Below are positions 34,691 to 47,060 of a stretch of DNA of 64,000 bases, one piece after another. The position numbers and the translations under genes are program-made. The notes below the pieces were generated by a model. It saw nothing but the letters and a program-made list of their open reading frames with translations, made no database searches and was not told where the DNA came from. This stretch comes from Physcomitrium patens. Lineage: Eukaryota; Streptophyta; Bryopsida; Funariales; Funariaceae. Numbering within the stretch: the first letter of the stretch is position 1; the number at the start of each line of letters is the position of its first letter. The DNA is taken from positions 5,335,443 through 5,399,442 of the forward strand of contig NC_037266.1 of assembly GCF_000002425.4 (NCBI RefSeq), given 5' to 3'.

Positions 34691-34747
34691 CAAGACTAAG
34701 GGCACGTTTATTCAGGAAAACGAGGATGCCCAACCACAATAGGAACC

Positions 34748-35279
34748 ATGCGGCTGGACAATGAAATATCGCAACAACAACCAGGTTCCTTTCTTTCCAC
34801 TCAACCTGCCCTTTATTTTACAATCCCTTTGCTTATTGGCCCTCAGAAACTGAGAACCTTAGCATTATTAGATTCAAGAGCATTTGCTTGTTTCTTAGAC
34901 GAAGAATTTACGAAGCATCATAAGATATCTTTAGTACAAAAATCCAAAGCTGTTCACGTCGAGGTTATAGATAAGCGAGAATTATTGTGTGGTAGTGTCA
35001 CCCATGAATTAGAACCTATAGAAGTGACGTTTAAGGGCCATAGTAGTCACATTATTTTTAATATTATTAGAATCCCATCAAATTCTGTTATTCTTAGTCT
35101 TTCTTGCTTGGAAAAGCATAACTCATCCATAGATTGGAAGTTGCAGAAGATGACCTTTCCCACAAAACCATCCAAGAGCAAGCCTAGTAGAAAATACCGA
35201 ATAAAAAAATTCTTATTTATTCAAGCAAGAGCGTTTATAAGATCATCCAAGGAATGCACACCATTTGTCATTTATGCGG
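34748..35279 (+). pseudogene. Protease region of A2, cut by B2
   Basis: Retropepsin frame with LLDSRAFACFLDEEF, in which the catalytic DSG has become DSR (GGA to AGA), and the VILSLSCLEKHN element. It ends where B2 begins, after TPFVIYAV; coding resumes at 43582 near the start of RT. Confidence 0.85.
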
Positions 35280-36439
35280 TGTCGTGTTGTAACACGAGTA
35301 TACTATGAAAATATAAAGCAAGGGGACTTTTATTAATATTCAGTTACCTCGAATATTGGAAGCAACGACCAATTCCAGTGCAAATACTAGGAGGCCAGGT
35401 TTAGTCACTATGTTACAATCAGCCGGGGCATAATGAAATGCTCCGTTTGATTCCAATAACGGGAGTCAGCAGAGAGGAAAAGGACCAATTCAACGACGGG
35501 TGAGCTTGGTTTGAAGAGCCAATTGGATCCAATTTCAAGACATCCAATCCGGGTCCTCTTCCACAATATAAGACCTGACTTGGTTGGGCAACCCAATGCG
35601 GTCCAATTATGGGATTATCCTGGTCTTACTATGGGTCTTTTAGCCAATATGAGACCTGAATTGGTCGGGCGATTCAATGTGATTCCGATTACGGGGCTCG
35701 AATTCCGTTTCAGGCTGTTCCGTCCTTTGTGCCATTTTAGAAACATCCTTTCGGTAAAAGCATCTCTTAAAGGTAAAAATAGAGGAGAAAGCTTTGACGA
35801 TGGAGCCAATTCCGGATCCAAGATAGAAGATTGAAAAAATTCAGAGAATTAGGGTTAAATGGGGAGAATAGGGTTTTTTTGGAGAAGGGTTGGAGAGCTA
35901 GCTTCATGCTTCGGAGCAAGAAAAAAAAGACAAAGAATTGGATTTTTTTTCTCTTCATAGGATTTTAGGAAGATTGAGGCAATCGTTGCTAAATAGTCGA
36001 AGTGTTATAACGGTGAATCAGGATTTTTAATGAAGTGGGTTTGATTACTCTTCACTGTTTTGTGAAATCGAGTTACGTCTATGATGAAGAATTAAAAGGG
36101 TGTCTATAGGATTGAGTATGCGGAGTGAATGAAATTTATTGGGTTAATCTAACGAGACAGTCAGTGGATACAAGATCATGAATATAAAGCAGTATCGAAG
36201 ATTAACAGTTTGGGTTGTTCGGGGTTCTCTATAACATCTAGAGACCTACCGGCTAGAGCAAAAAGGACTTTGACAAGCAGTCGAAGGACATCCGTATAGA
36301 TTTATGGTATATTCTTGTAGTTGTTTATATTCCAATAGTCAAAAACCGATAAACTGCTTGAATATTAGCGAATCTCTATACTACCTTCTACAGCCAGACG
36401 TCTGGCGGGTTCTCGAGCAGTAAAGCACGTAATACGATA
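35280..36439 (+). repeat. 5' LTR of B2
   Basis: 1160 bp, about 180 bp shorter than the B1 LTR; part of the difference is a missing copy of the internal module. Confidence 0.93.
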
Positions 36440-36443
36440 AAAG

Positions 36444-36461
36444 TAGTGAACCCGACGTGAA
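36444..36461 (+). other. Primer-binding site of B2, complementary to tRNA-Trp
   Basis: TAGTGAACCCGACGTGAA matches the complement of the plant tRNA-Trp 3' end at 17 of 18 positions; the mismatch (A for G, third base, 36445) is private to this copy. Confidence 0.7.
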
Positions 36462-36510
36462 AGCTTGAGGTGGAAGGTATTGGATTTTGTTTGATTTTAT
36501 TTTTATTTTT

Positions 36511-38883
36511 ATGGAGAACGAAAATAAAAATTTTGAAGGATCTTTGGTAGGAGTTTCTGTTGGGGGTTCTTCTAAAGGACAAGGTATGCACATGGATCCG
36601 TCTATTGCTAGTTTGTTTCAAGCCTTCTCATTGTCAATGCAGCAACAGCAAAGCAATGATCGAAAGGAAGCTTTGGCAACCAAAGCATTGCAAGCAGTGG
36701 TCAATAAAATTGATCAATTTGATGGAAGGAATATTTCAAGGTATTTAAGATGTTATGTTCGTGAAATGGAATTAAATCGAGTTTCTGAGAAGAAAATGGT
36801 TGAATTATTTAGACTTGCCATGATACCGGAGATAAGAGACCATATTATATCGATTACAGATCGTTATGGGAATTCATGGGAGATTTTTTCACATGCATTG
36901 AAAGACGAATATTTCTTGGAAGATGTTGATTACGTTACTAAGAAGCTGTTTTTGGGATGGATTGAACGGCCCAATAAGAATTTACAAGCAACACAACTAC
37001 TAAGGGAATTTGAGAGGCAATATTCTCAATTATCGAAGGTAGAAAAATTGACATTAGAGCCGAACAAAGTTGATCTATTTCTTCAAGCTGCTGATGGAGA
37101 ATTATAAGGGAAATTAGAACCCCTTCTTGAAGACAAAGAAGAAGATGAAGGATTGACAACAAAGTGGAAGAACGTTGAAGATGTGGTGGGATTGATTACA
37201 AAAAGAGAAAGGAGGAAGGATAGGAGCAATATTCCGAAAACAGTACAAGCATCCAAAGCTCCAGTACGTACAACACCACCAACAATGCCTACAGTTCAAC
37301 CTTCGACATCCTTATCAAAGAAAGCAGATATGGGGATGGAAGAAATTATACGAGGAATGCGAGATCTTCAAATCAAATTGGCAAGACTTGAAGAGAATAC
37401 TTCTATAAACAATTCGAAGAATGTTTCAAAACAAGGATATGTACAAAGATGCATTTGGTGTGATGATGCTTCACACACTAGAAAAGATTGCAATGAATTT
37501 AATAATATGATGCGGCAAGAGATTATTTGCTGGAAAGATGGGAAGATAGCATTGAAAGATAGGGAGGATCTTCTTCAAACCAATTTTGGCAAGGGAGGAA
37601 TGAGAGCATTGGTTCAAGATCACCTAAAAGAGGGCAAAACAACAGCACGAGAAAGTGCAAGTTATGGTGCTAGAGTAGATGATGACCTTGGTGGAAGTAC
37701 GGAAACTAGTGAGTTTTGGGCTTCTGCCGTTTTCACAATGCAAGAAGGAAAATTACCTCGAGAAGCATTATTGAGGACTGCACCTAGAATACGAGGTGCA
37801 ACAGGTTGGAAGGATCCTGTTGAGTCTCTTTCAATTCATGCATATATTGCTAAGAGCCAACATGAAGCTTTGATGGAAGAAAAGAGACGAGGAAATTTTG
37901 ATGATACTAGAGAAGGAAATTCTTTTAAGAGGCAAAGTCGAAGAGACAAGGCTCAGGAGGCAACTTCACAAGAATTGCCTGTAAAGGATACCTCAGCATC
38001 ATTGGAAGAAAAAACAACGGAGACAAAAGATAAGGGCAAATCAATTGCTTATAAGCTACTTTCTGACATTGAAGCGGCATCAAATTTGAAAGGGATGTTG
38101 GAAGAACGTATATTAAATGCTAAGGTGGAATTCACATTGAAAGAAGTCTTGAGAATTGCAAAGAAGGAGTTTCATGATGTTATCATTGACAGCATTAAGC
38201 GAAAGAGGCAGTTAATGGACGAAACTGGAATGAGTCATGCTATTAATGTAAGAATATATAAAGATGAAGAAGAGGTTGATATTGGTTACAAGCAATCAAC
38301 AAATAAAAAGAATGGGTATAATCAACGAGTACGTTTCAAAGATTATAGTGATAAAGAAATGGAAACCTTGAGCCATTATACTCGAAAGCATTGGACAAGG
38401 GCAACTACTAAGGTATTGGTGAAAGTAGGAGATATAGAAGAACCAATTGTTGCTTTAGTCGACCATGGTTCTGAAATAAATCTCATGTCTAAAGATCTTT
38501 ATAAGAAGCAAAAATGGCCAATTGATATGGAACATGGATGGGCAATACGAGCTGCTAATAACACACGAGGCGAATTATATGGAGCTTGTCCAGATGTCAA
38601 AATTTAGATTGGGGATGTTGCGACGGAGCAACATTTCTTCGTTCAAGATACAACGTCTTATCCGTTGATTTTAGGACAACCTTATATCACGGCAACACGG
38701 ATGGAAACAAAGGTACTTGACGATGGTTCTGCTTATACAAGGGTACGGAGCGAAGATGGGAGGAAAGCTGTACAATTTCTAACAGTACCTCTTAACCATG
38801 AACGGAATCGGGATAGGTTGAAGGAGAAACCATTGTCAAAGATTATTGAAGGATTTAAGGATTTTAAGGAGGTACCACTGTAA
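36511..38883 (+). pseudogene. gag-protease frame of B2
   Basis: Starts at ATG 36511 and runs about 199 codons before a TAA (CAA in B1), then 484 codons (37153-38607) through the linker, the zinc knuckle CIWCDDASHTRKDC and the retropepsin with ALVDHGSEINLMSKDLY. TAG 38605 is shared with B1 (26336). After ILGQPYITATRMETKVLDDG it ends at TAA 38881, where the coding sense shifts one base back. Because B2 keeps codons that B1 lost, the two copies together define the family protein without guesswork. Confidence 0.88.
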
Positions 38884-40400
38884 AGCGAGATTATGGAGGT
38901 ACAAAAGAGGAGGTACTCTCGCGAGATGAAGGTGCCTTTGATGCGAGTTTTATTCGTATATTGGAGAATGGAAATATTATATATAAGAAAGTTAATGATT
39001 TTAAAAGAAAAGAAAGAAAAAGATTATATGATATTGAACGATAATTACGCAAGTTAGGTACATTGCAAGATGATGAGAGGATTTTAGGTGTTTATGAAGA
39101 AAATGGACTGGAAGATTCATTGGAATTGATTACATCTATTGGGTTAGGAGATAATGATAAGATTGTTGAGATTCATTCAAGAGAGGTTTATACCATACTT
39201 GAATCTTTTCAAGCACCAGAAGTCACTGTAGAGACGAGATATAAAATGGCAGATAAGAAGGTAAAGCCTGTTGCCAGACCATTACCAGAAGATTCTAAAG
39301 AACAAATGGGAGAAGCATCAAAAGAAGCAAGTTTAAGAGATCCAATGAGTATTGGACATCAGTTTACTAAAGAGACTTTTGAAGAATTGAAGATTGGTTC
39401 TGATGGTTCTTTATTGCCGAAGGAAATTACTTGCTTCAAAAAGATGTTGGCTAAACAAGGTAGATTGTTTGCCTTCGAATCTCATGAAATTGGGTGTGTG
39501 GATCCAAATATTATAACACCTATGGTTATCTTCACTGTACCGCATGTACCTTGGAATCTAAGACCGATTCCAGTATCGAGGATACATTTACCTAAATTGG
39601 TGGAACTATTAAAAGAAAAGATGAAGATAAAAATATAGGAACCTTCATTTGCATCGTATTCTAGTCAATGGTTTACGGTACCTAAGAAGAATGGGTCACT
39701 ACGGTTTATTCAAGATATGCAACTGGTGAATGCAGTAACTGTCAAGAATGCAGGAATTGGGCCTATTGTGGATGAATTTGCTGAGGCATTTGCTGGAAGG
39801 GCGATCTATTCAATGGATGATTTGTATTCAAGTTATGATCAATTTCAACTTGCCGAAGGAAGTAGAGATATGACAACGATGAGGATACCGCTTGGATTGG
39901 TTAGAATATGCACTCTTCCTCAAGGCGCGACCAACTCAGTTGCGCATATGATGAATGGGATGAATAAGGTATTGAGAGATTTTATTCCGAAAAAGACTAT
40001 GCCTTTTCTGGATGATGGTCCTAAAAAAAAGTGCACAGAAGGAGACAAGGATGAAACTTTAGATATGAGGGGGTGTCGCAAATATGTTGTTGATCATATA
40101 TAAGATTGTGAAAAGATTTTAACTCGGCTTGGAGAAGTTCATCTTACATTATCGGGTATGAAGTCCATATTTGGAGTACGAGAGGTTGTGATTGTTGGAC
40201 ATTTATGTGGATCTTACGGAAGAAAACCAGATCCGACTAAAGTTGATGCAATTGGAAGGATGAAAGAGGATTGTGATTCTTTAATAGAGGTTCGCAGGTT
40301 TTTAGGTGCATGTGTATTTTATCGAATCTGGATCCCTCATTATGCTTACATAGCGGATCCATTATATGAACTGTTACGCAAGGGCTACCGATTTAAATGA
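38868..40400 (+). pseudogene. Reverse transcriptase frame of B2
   Basis: Same motif order as in B1, with PKKNGSLRFIQDM, SYDQFQLAEGSRDM, LPQGATNSVAHMM and the MPFLDD box near 40001-40018. Stops TAG 39636, TAA 40101 and TGA 40398 sit exactly where B1 has them. An additional TAA near 39042 is private. The overlap between the protease and RT frames is only about 13 bases here, against 22 in B1. Confidence 0.87.
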
Positions 40401-40421
40401 GAAGAAAGGCATATTCAGGCA

Positions 40422-42357
40422 ATGCAAAGATTGAAGAAATTATTGATGTCACCTCCAATATTGAGGAAGGTTGATTATAAGTACAATAGACCAGTGATTC
40501 TTACTGTGGACGTTAGTCCAATTGCCATTGGATGGACTGTGGGTCAAGATGATTCAAATGGGAATAGATTTGCAGTTCAATTTCGAGCTAAAATTTTAAG
40601 TATTCGTCAGCGTGCATATTCGCAAGTCAAAAGAGAACTTTGAGAAGTTGTTTCAGCTATGAAAGCTGAAAAGGACTATTTGATTGGGGCAGTAGTAGTA
40701 ATTGAAACAGATTGCTTGCCATTGCTTGGAATGATTATTAACTGTTCAACGCCAAATATTGCAATGTTGAGATGGATTGCTTATATTAAGTCACTAAATC
40801 CAGAATTTAAGCATATCACTGGAAAGGACAATTTAGTAGCAGACATGCTATCTCGAGCAAGATACGAGAGGGAGGACGATATGGTTGAAGACATTGATGA
40901 TGTCGGATTGAAATTCTATTCAATATCAAATCTCAACAGAGAAGACAAGCTATTTCTTGAAGAATCTTATAAAGGAAAATTATTAGATATTGGTCATTAT
41001 TTGAATACCTTGACTAAGCAGGGGAATTGGTCTACAGAAAAATTCAAAAAAATAAGAAAAAAAACATATGGATTTTTGCTTCGAGATGGATTCTTATGGA
41101 AGAAACCGAAGAAAGGAATTGGGATGCCACAACGAGTGATAGGCAAAAAGGAAGAAAAACTAAAATTATTAAAAGAGTTCCATGATAGTTTATGGGTAGG
41201 GCATAGAGGAATCTGGGCTACTTTTGCTATACTCAAGGAATGATATTGGTGGAAAAATATGTATCGAGATGTGCTCTCATTTGTAGAGTCATGTGAAATC
41301 TGTCAATCGTATTCTAATATCCGACATCGAGATGGTCTTCATCTTATGTATCCTTTGGCTATTCATTTTAAATGGGTTGTTGATTTGGTTATTATGCCAG
41401 TTGGATTGTGGCAGATGAGATATTTGGTTTTAGCTCGTGAAGATTTATCAAATCAAGTAGAAGGAAGAGCATTGAGTACAAAATCTATAGAGGGGATTTG
41501 TAGGTTTTTGCTTGAAGATGTCATTTGCCATTACGGGTGCATAGGAAAAATCACTGCAGATCGTGGAGAATTAAATGCACAAGAAGCTTGTAAGTTCTTT
41601 GAAAGATGTGGAGTTAAACTATCACTGACTACTGCTTATAATCCGGAAGGGAATGCGAAAAGCGAACGCGGTCACCCGTCGATTGTGAAAGCATTGGTTA
41701 AAGCTTGTAATGGGAAGGTTAAAGAGTGGCCACGGCTTTTGTCATTTGAATTATGGGCTGATCGAACAACACATAGTTCGGTGACAGGATATATGCCATT
41801 AGAACTTATGACAGGTCAAAAACCAATTATGCCGATTGAAAAAAAGGTACTTACTTGGAGTCTGCTACTATGGGAAGACGGATTGATAAGAGAAGAACTT
41901 GTGGCTATTAGGATTCGAGAATTGGAGCAAAGAACGGAAGATGTCCAGATAGCATTGGAAAGGTTAAAAAGAGCAAGGTTACAAAACAAGGCGCGATTCG
42001 ATAAGCAACATCGATTGAGACCAAAAGCAATCGAGGAAGGTGACTGAGTACTTGTTTATGACAATAGTCTGGATAATCAACATAGTATCTTACGGAAATT
42101 TTCAAAACGTTGGTTTGGACCATATGTAATAACAACTGTTCATGATAATGCGACTTACTCATTACGGGAGTTAGATGGTACAAAATTGAAAATACCAATT
42201 GCAGGGAAGCGAATAAAAATATTTAAACGAAGACACGCGGAGATGAATATGGAAGACCTTAATAAAGGTATAGAGATTCCGCAGCAAGAGATTGAAAGTG
42301 ATTTGGATAATGAAGGTAACGAAGACGAACTAGACAAAGACGTAGAGAATATATTCT
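40422..42357 (+). pseudogene. RNase H and integrase part of B2 pol, three private stops
   Basis: Counterpart of the intact B1 frame 28153-30090. RNase H VILTVDVSPIAIGW, integrase zinc-binding ESCEICQSY, core ITADRGELNAQEA and NPEGNAKSERGHPSI, C-terminal FKRRH and an acidic tail. Interrupted by TGA 40641 (TGG in B1), TGA 41241 (CGA in B1) and TGA 42045 (TGG in B1). Confidence 0.9.
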
Positions 42358-42421
42358 AAATCAAACAGCAATTGGGTAAATTGGTGCATACCGAAAGATG
42401 CACAGGTTCAGAGGGGGTGGA

Positions 42422-43581
42422 TGTCGTGTTGTAACACAAGTATATTATGAAAATATAAAGAAAGGGGACTTTTATTAATATTCAGTTACCTCGAATATTG
42501 GAAGCAACGACCAATTCCAATGCAAATACTAGGAGGCCAGGTTCAGTCACTCCGTTATAGTCAGTCGTGGCATACTGAAATGCTCCATTCGATTCCAATA
42601 ACGGGAGTCAGCAAAAAGGGAAAGGACCAATTCAACGACAGGTGAGCCTGGTTTGAAGAGCCAATTGGATCCAATTTCAAGACATCCAATCCGGATCCTC
42701 TTACCCAATATAAGACTTGATTTGGTCGAGCAACCCAATGTGGTCTAATTATGGGATTATCCTGGTCTTACTATGGGTCTTTTAGCCAATATGAGACCTG
42801 AATTGGTCGGGCGATTCAATGTGATCCTGATTATGGGGTTCCAATTCCGTTTCAGGCTGTTCCATCCTTTGTGCCATTTTAGAAACATCCTTTTGGTAAA
42901 AAGATCTCTTTAAGGTAAAAACAGAGGAGAAAGCTTTGACGACGGAGCCAATTCCAGATCCAAAACGGAAGATTGAAAAAATTCAGAGAATTAGGGTTAA
43001 ATGGGGAGAATAGGGTTTTTTTGGAGAAGGGTCGAAGAGCTAGCTTCATGCTTCGGAGCAGGAAAAAAAAGATAGAGAATTGGATTTTTTTTCTCTTCAT
43101 AGGGTTTTGAGAAGACTGAGGCAATCGTTGCTAAATAGTCGAAGTGTTATAACGGTGAATCGGGATTTTTAATGAAGTGGGTTTGATTACTCTTGACTGT
43201 TTTATGAAATCGAGTTACGTCTGTGATGAAGAATTAAAAGGGTGTCTATAGGATTGAATATGCGGAGTGAATGAAATTTATTGGGTTAATCTAACGAGAC
43301 AGTCAGTGGATACAAGATCGTGAGTATAAAGCAGTATCGAAGATTAGCAGTTTGGGTTATTCGGGGTTCTCTGTAACGTCTAGAGATCTACCGACTGGGG
43401 CAAAAAGGACTTCGACAAGTAATCAAAGGACATCCGTATAGATTTACAGTGTATTCTTGCAATTGTTTATATTTCAACAGTCAAAAACCGATAAACTGCT
43501 TGAATATTAGCGAATCTCTATACTACCTTCTATAGCCAGTTGCCCTGTGCGTTCTTGAGTAGGAAAGCACGTAATACGACA
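42422..43581 (+). repeat. 3' LTR of B2
   Basis: 1160 bp, same length as its 5' partner and followed by the GCGG duplication. Many differences from the 5' LTR are C/T or G/A. Confidence 0.93.
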
Positions 43582-45240
43582 GCGGCTCCAACTACCAGGG
43601 AGAAGATCTCGACAGCAAGTATACCAAAGCAATATAAGGATTTTAAAGATGTGTTTGAAAAGAAAAATACCGACATGCTACCGGAACACAGACCATATGA
43701 TTGCGCCATAGACTTCCAGGAAGGAGCACAACTGCCTTTTGGCCCAATCTATAATCTATTGCAAACGGAGTTAGTAGAGTTGCGGAAGTATAACGACGAG
43801 AATCAAGCCAAGAACTTCATCCGTCATTCAAAATCATTTGTTGGAGCACCCATCTTATTTGTGAAGAAGAAAGATGGCTCATTGCGGATGTGTGTGGACT
43901 ATTGAGGCCTCAACAAGGTAACAAAGAAGAATCGTTATCCATTACCCTTGATTTTTGGTCTCTTAGAACAACTTGGACATGCAAGGATCTTTAAAAAAAT
44001 TGATCTAAGGGGAGCTTATAACCTCGTACAAATCAAGGAAGGAGATGAGTGGAAGACAGCGTTCCGTACAAGGTATGGCCATTTTGAGTATAATGTCATG
44101 CCCTTTGGTCTTACCAATGCTCCAGCGGTCTTTCAACATATGATGAATGATATTTTTTGGGAGCACCTTGACAATTTTGTTGTCATCTATCTGGATGATA
44201 TTTTGATATCCTCCAAAAATAAGGAAGAGCATGAAAAACACGTTCGTTTGGTCTTAAAGAAACTATGCGAGCGAGAACTATATGCCAAGTTGGAGAAGTG
44301 TTTATTTCACTAAATAAAGATGGAATTTTTAGGGTTCATTGCGACTATGGAAGGCTTGAAGATGGACCCCAAGAAGATGGAAGCAATCGTGTCTTGGGAG
44401 GTTTCGAAGACGGTTAGAGACGTACAATGCTTTTTTGGCTTTGCCAACTTCTATTGGATCTTCATCAAGAATTACACTCAAGTTGTTGCTCCTCTCACTC
44501 GGTTGACATGCAAGGATAAGTTGGAATGGGGACCTCTAGCAGAGAAGGCGTTTCAAGACCTGAAGACCGCATTTACTACGGCTCCAATCTTGGTACATCC
44601 AGACTTTATAAAGGCCTTTTATTTAGAAACTGATGCTTCAGATTTTACTTTGGGAGTTGTACTTTTACAAATAGGAGAAGACAAGAAGCTCCATCTGGTT
44701 GCATTCTATTCTCGAAAGTTCTCTGCTGTTGAAATCAATTATGAGATCTACGATAAGGATCTTCTTGCTATAGTGGATTCTTTCCAAGAATGGCGTCATT
44801 TTCTTGAAGGAGCTGCACACCCAGTGATCGTATACACAGATCACAAGAATTTGGAATATTTTATGTCGGCTCGAGTTTTAAATCGACGTCAAGCTCAGTG
44901 GAGTCTGTTGCTATCTAGGTTCAATTTTGTTATCACTTATCGACTTGGAAAGCAGCAAGGACTATCTGATGCCTTATCGAGGAGATCGTATCTTGTACCA
45001 AAGACTGGAAAAGTAGCGTTTGATCAACAATGTACGACATTGTTGAAGCCAGAGCAATTTTGGCTTTGCGTTGCTATTGTACCAATTGATGCTGACTTCT
45101 TAAATCATGTGCGTGTCGCGACCATTAAAGATTTAGTAGCCATTGATATCAAGCAGCGTACCAATGACGACAAATTTAAGGCGGAGGGAGATCTTTTATA
45201 CTTTCAGGAGCGGTTGTATATCTCAAAAGGACCAGCATGA
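43582..45240 (+). pseudogene. Reverse transcriptase and RNase H of A2
   Basis: Resumes A2 after B2. Motifs: [73 protein letters not shown], the catalytic [10 protein letters not shown] near 44185-44215, FFGFANFYWIFIKNY, LETDASDFTLGVVL (RNase H), TDHKNLEYFMSARVLNRRQ and QQGLSDALSRR. Stops at 43903 (CGA to TGA) and 44311 (CAA to TAA) are the only interruptions until 45238, so this is the best-kept chromovirus RT in the window. Confidence 0.92.
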
Positions 45241-46520
45241 CTCCGAGTTCTTCAATCTCGCCACGATTTTTCAGCTGTGGGATATTTTGGATTCAACAAG
45301 ACCTTGGAGCTTATTTCTTGAGATTTTTGGTGGCTCCAAATGTAGAAGGATGTGAAAGATTTTGTCCTCTCCTGCGACATCTGTTCAAGATCCAAGAATA
45401 CTCGGCATCGTCCTTATGGACTCCTACAACCATTGTCGATTCCACGTCGACCATGGTCTTCAGTTTCCATGGACTTCATCACGGACCTTCCATCATCGAA
45501 CTCATTTGACAGCATCTTTGTCATGGTAGATTGGCTTACAAAGATGGTGACTTTGTTCCTTGCAAGAAGACATCGTGCGGTGAAGTCACAGTAAGGCTCT
45601 TTCTCGATAATGTGTATCGATATCATGGAATACCAGATGATATCATATCAGATCGAGGAACCCAATTCGTATCAAAGTTTTGGAGATCTCTCTTTGAGAT
45701 ACTGAAGGTGGATATCAAGCTTTCTTTGGCTTTTCATCCTCAAACTAACGGCCAAACGGAACAGGTGAACCAAATCTTAGAACAATACTTACGATGTAGC
45801 ATCAACTATCAGCAAGACGATTGGACCACATATCTACCACTAGTCGAGTTTGCATATAAAAACACCCTCCATGCGTCGACTCAATACACACCATTCTTTT
45901 TCAACTATGGATATCATCCAAAGCTTCATTTATTGAGTCCGTCAACAAATAACAATCCAGCAGCTGAAGGATTTGCAAAACAACTATCAGAGCTTCAAAA
46001 TACGTTGAAGCTTCAATTACAATCTGTTCAAGAATCCTACAAGGCGTCTGCAGATAGATTTTGGAATCAAGCACCTACTTTCAAAATTGGAGATAAAGCA
46101 TGGGTTCTTCGACGGAATATTAAGACCAAGCGACCATATGATAAGTTGGACTATCGAAGATTGGGACCATTTATCATCCAGAAGCAAATCAATCCAATGG
46201 CATACCGTCTGGAATTACCGGCTTCTATGAAGATACATCCAGTCTTTCATGTTTCTCTGTTAGAGCCTTATCGAGAGTCGTCTTTTCCTAGAAGAGTATA
46301 ATATCCGCCACCTAATATTGAGATCGAGAACCACGAGGAATACGAGGTTGAAAAGGTACTGGATTCACGGCGAAGGTGGGGCAAGTTGGAGTATCTTGTT
46401 CATTCATGCGGCTACGACATTAATGAGCGAACGTGGGAGCCAGTTGAAAATCTCGCCAATGCACCGCAAAAGGTACAGGAGTTTCATCAACAACATCCTC
46501 ATAAACCTAAGTCGGTTTGA
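45238..46520 (+). pseudogene. Integrase and chromodomain of A2
   Basis: After TGA 45238: zinc-binding H-H-C-C (SRHDFSAVG…SCDICSRSK), core MDFITDLP and FDSIFVMVDWLTKM, a one-base frame change near 45545, then a 256-codon frame 45531-46301 with IISDRGTQFVSKFW, HPQTNGQTEQVNQ and the SH3-like module ending VFHVSLLEPY. A TAA at 46300 (CAA-type) separates the chromodomain (about 46318-46480: EEYEVEKVLDSRRRWGKLEYL, VHSCGYDINERTWEPVENL), which ends at TGA near 46518. The DDE residues are all present. Confidence 0.9.
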
Positions 46521-46656
46521 CTATAGCTTCCTTCTGAAGCTTGCTCACCCAAGAATATAAGAAAGGGAGAGAGCACCACCAAAATTCGTAGTTGATATAG
46601 TTATTTTCTCCAAGATAAAATAGAATTTTTCAGTAGCCATAGTTTGGTCTTCTAAT

Positions 46657-47004
46657 ATGGATAGCCAAGAGATAGATACTATGCTAGTCAGATTATCTCA
46701 ACCGACTAGCTCATGAATGCGACCCCAAGATAAAGAACTGCCTACACTACGATGACGATGGAGGATACCGAGTAACCGATCACTGATGATTGTATTTGAG
46801 TCCGAGCTTGCTTATGATGGTCAACCAAAAGTCGTGTTTGCAGGACAATTTCACAATGAGGACACGAAAGTTCATGCTTGGTCAGAAGTTGAAGGAGTGG
46901 GCCACTATCGTTGGCTTCAAGGGTCGATGAACCACTTACCTCGTGAACAACAATTGGAGTTCATAGTAGATGTTATGCGACAGATCTTCATTTTCTTGCG
47001 TTAG
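46657..47004 (+). pseudogene. Extra ORF of A2, between chromodomain and 3' LTR, unknown function
   Basis: ATG 46657 (MDSQEIDTMLVRLSQPTSS) runs in one frame for 115 codons to TAG 47002, with two internal TGA codons at CGA-type positions. The second half is fully open and reads SELAYDGQPKVVFAGQF…EGVGHYRWLQGSMNHLPREQ…VMRQIFIF. The pattern HYxWLxGxxNHLxREQ is shared with element A. No signal peptide, membrane segment or known domain was seen. Confidence 0.7.
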
Positions 47005-47045
47005 TACTGATTAACAATAACATTGCTTCTCAAAGACCTCGAAGC

Positions 47046-47059
47046 TAAAGGAGGGGGTG
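47046..47059 (+). other. Polypurine tract of A2
   Basis: The purine run TAAAGGAGGGGGTG lies directly before the 3' LTR, the usual plus-strand primer position. Confidence 0.7.
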
Positions 47060-47060
47060 A

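Larger units (their letters stand above)
35280..43581 (+). mobile_element. Element B2: older Ty3 family-B copy inside A2
   Basis: 8.30 kb with two LTRs of exactly 1160 bp. The flanks GCGG (35276-35279) and GCGG (43582-43585) form the target duplication. LTRs differ from each other at several percent by eye, so this copy is older than B1. The internal region is nearly the same as B1's, base by base, including the -1 frame change before RT and four stops. Private stops: TAA near 37105, TGA 40641, TGA 41241, TGA 42045, all of the CAA-to-TAA, CGA-to-TGA or TGG-to-TGA kind. Confidence 0.93.
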
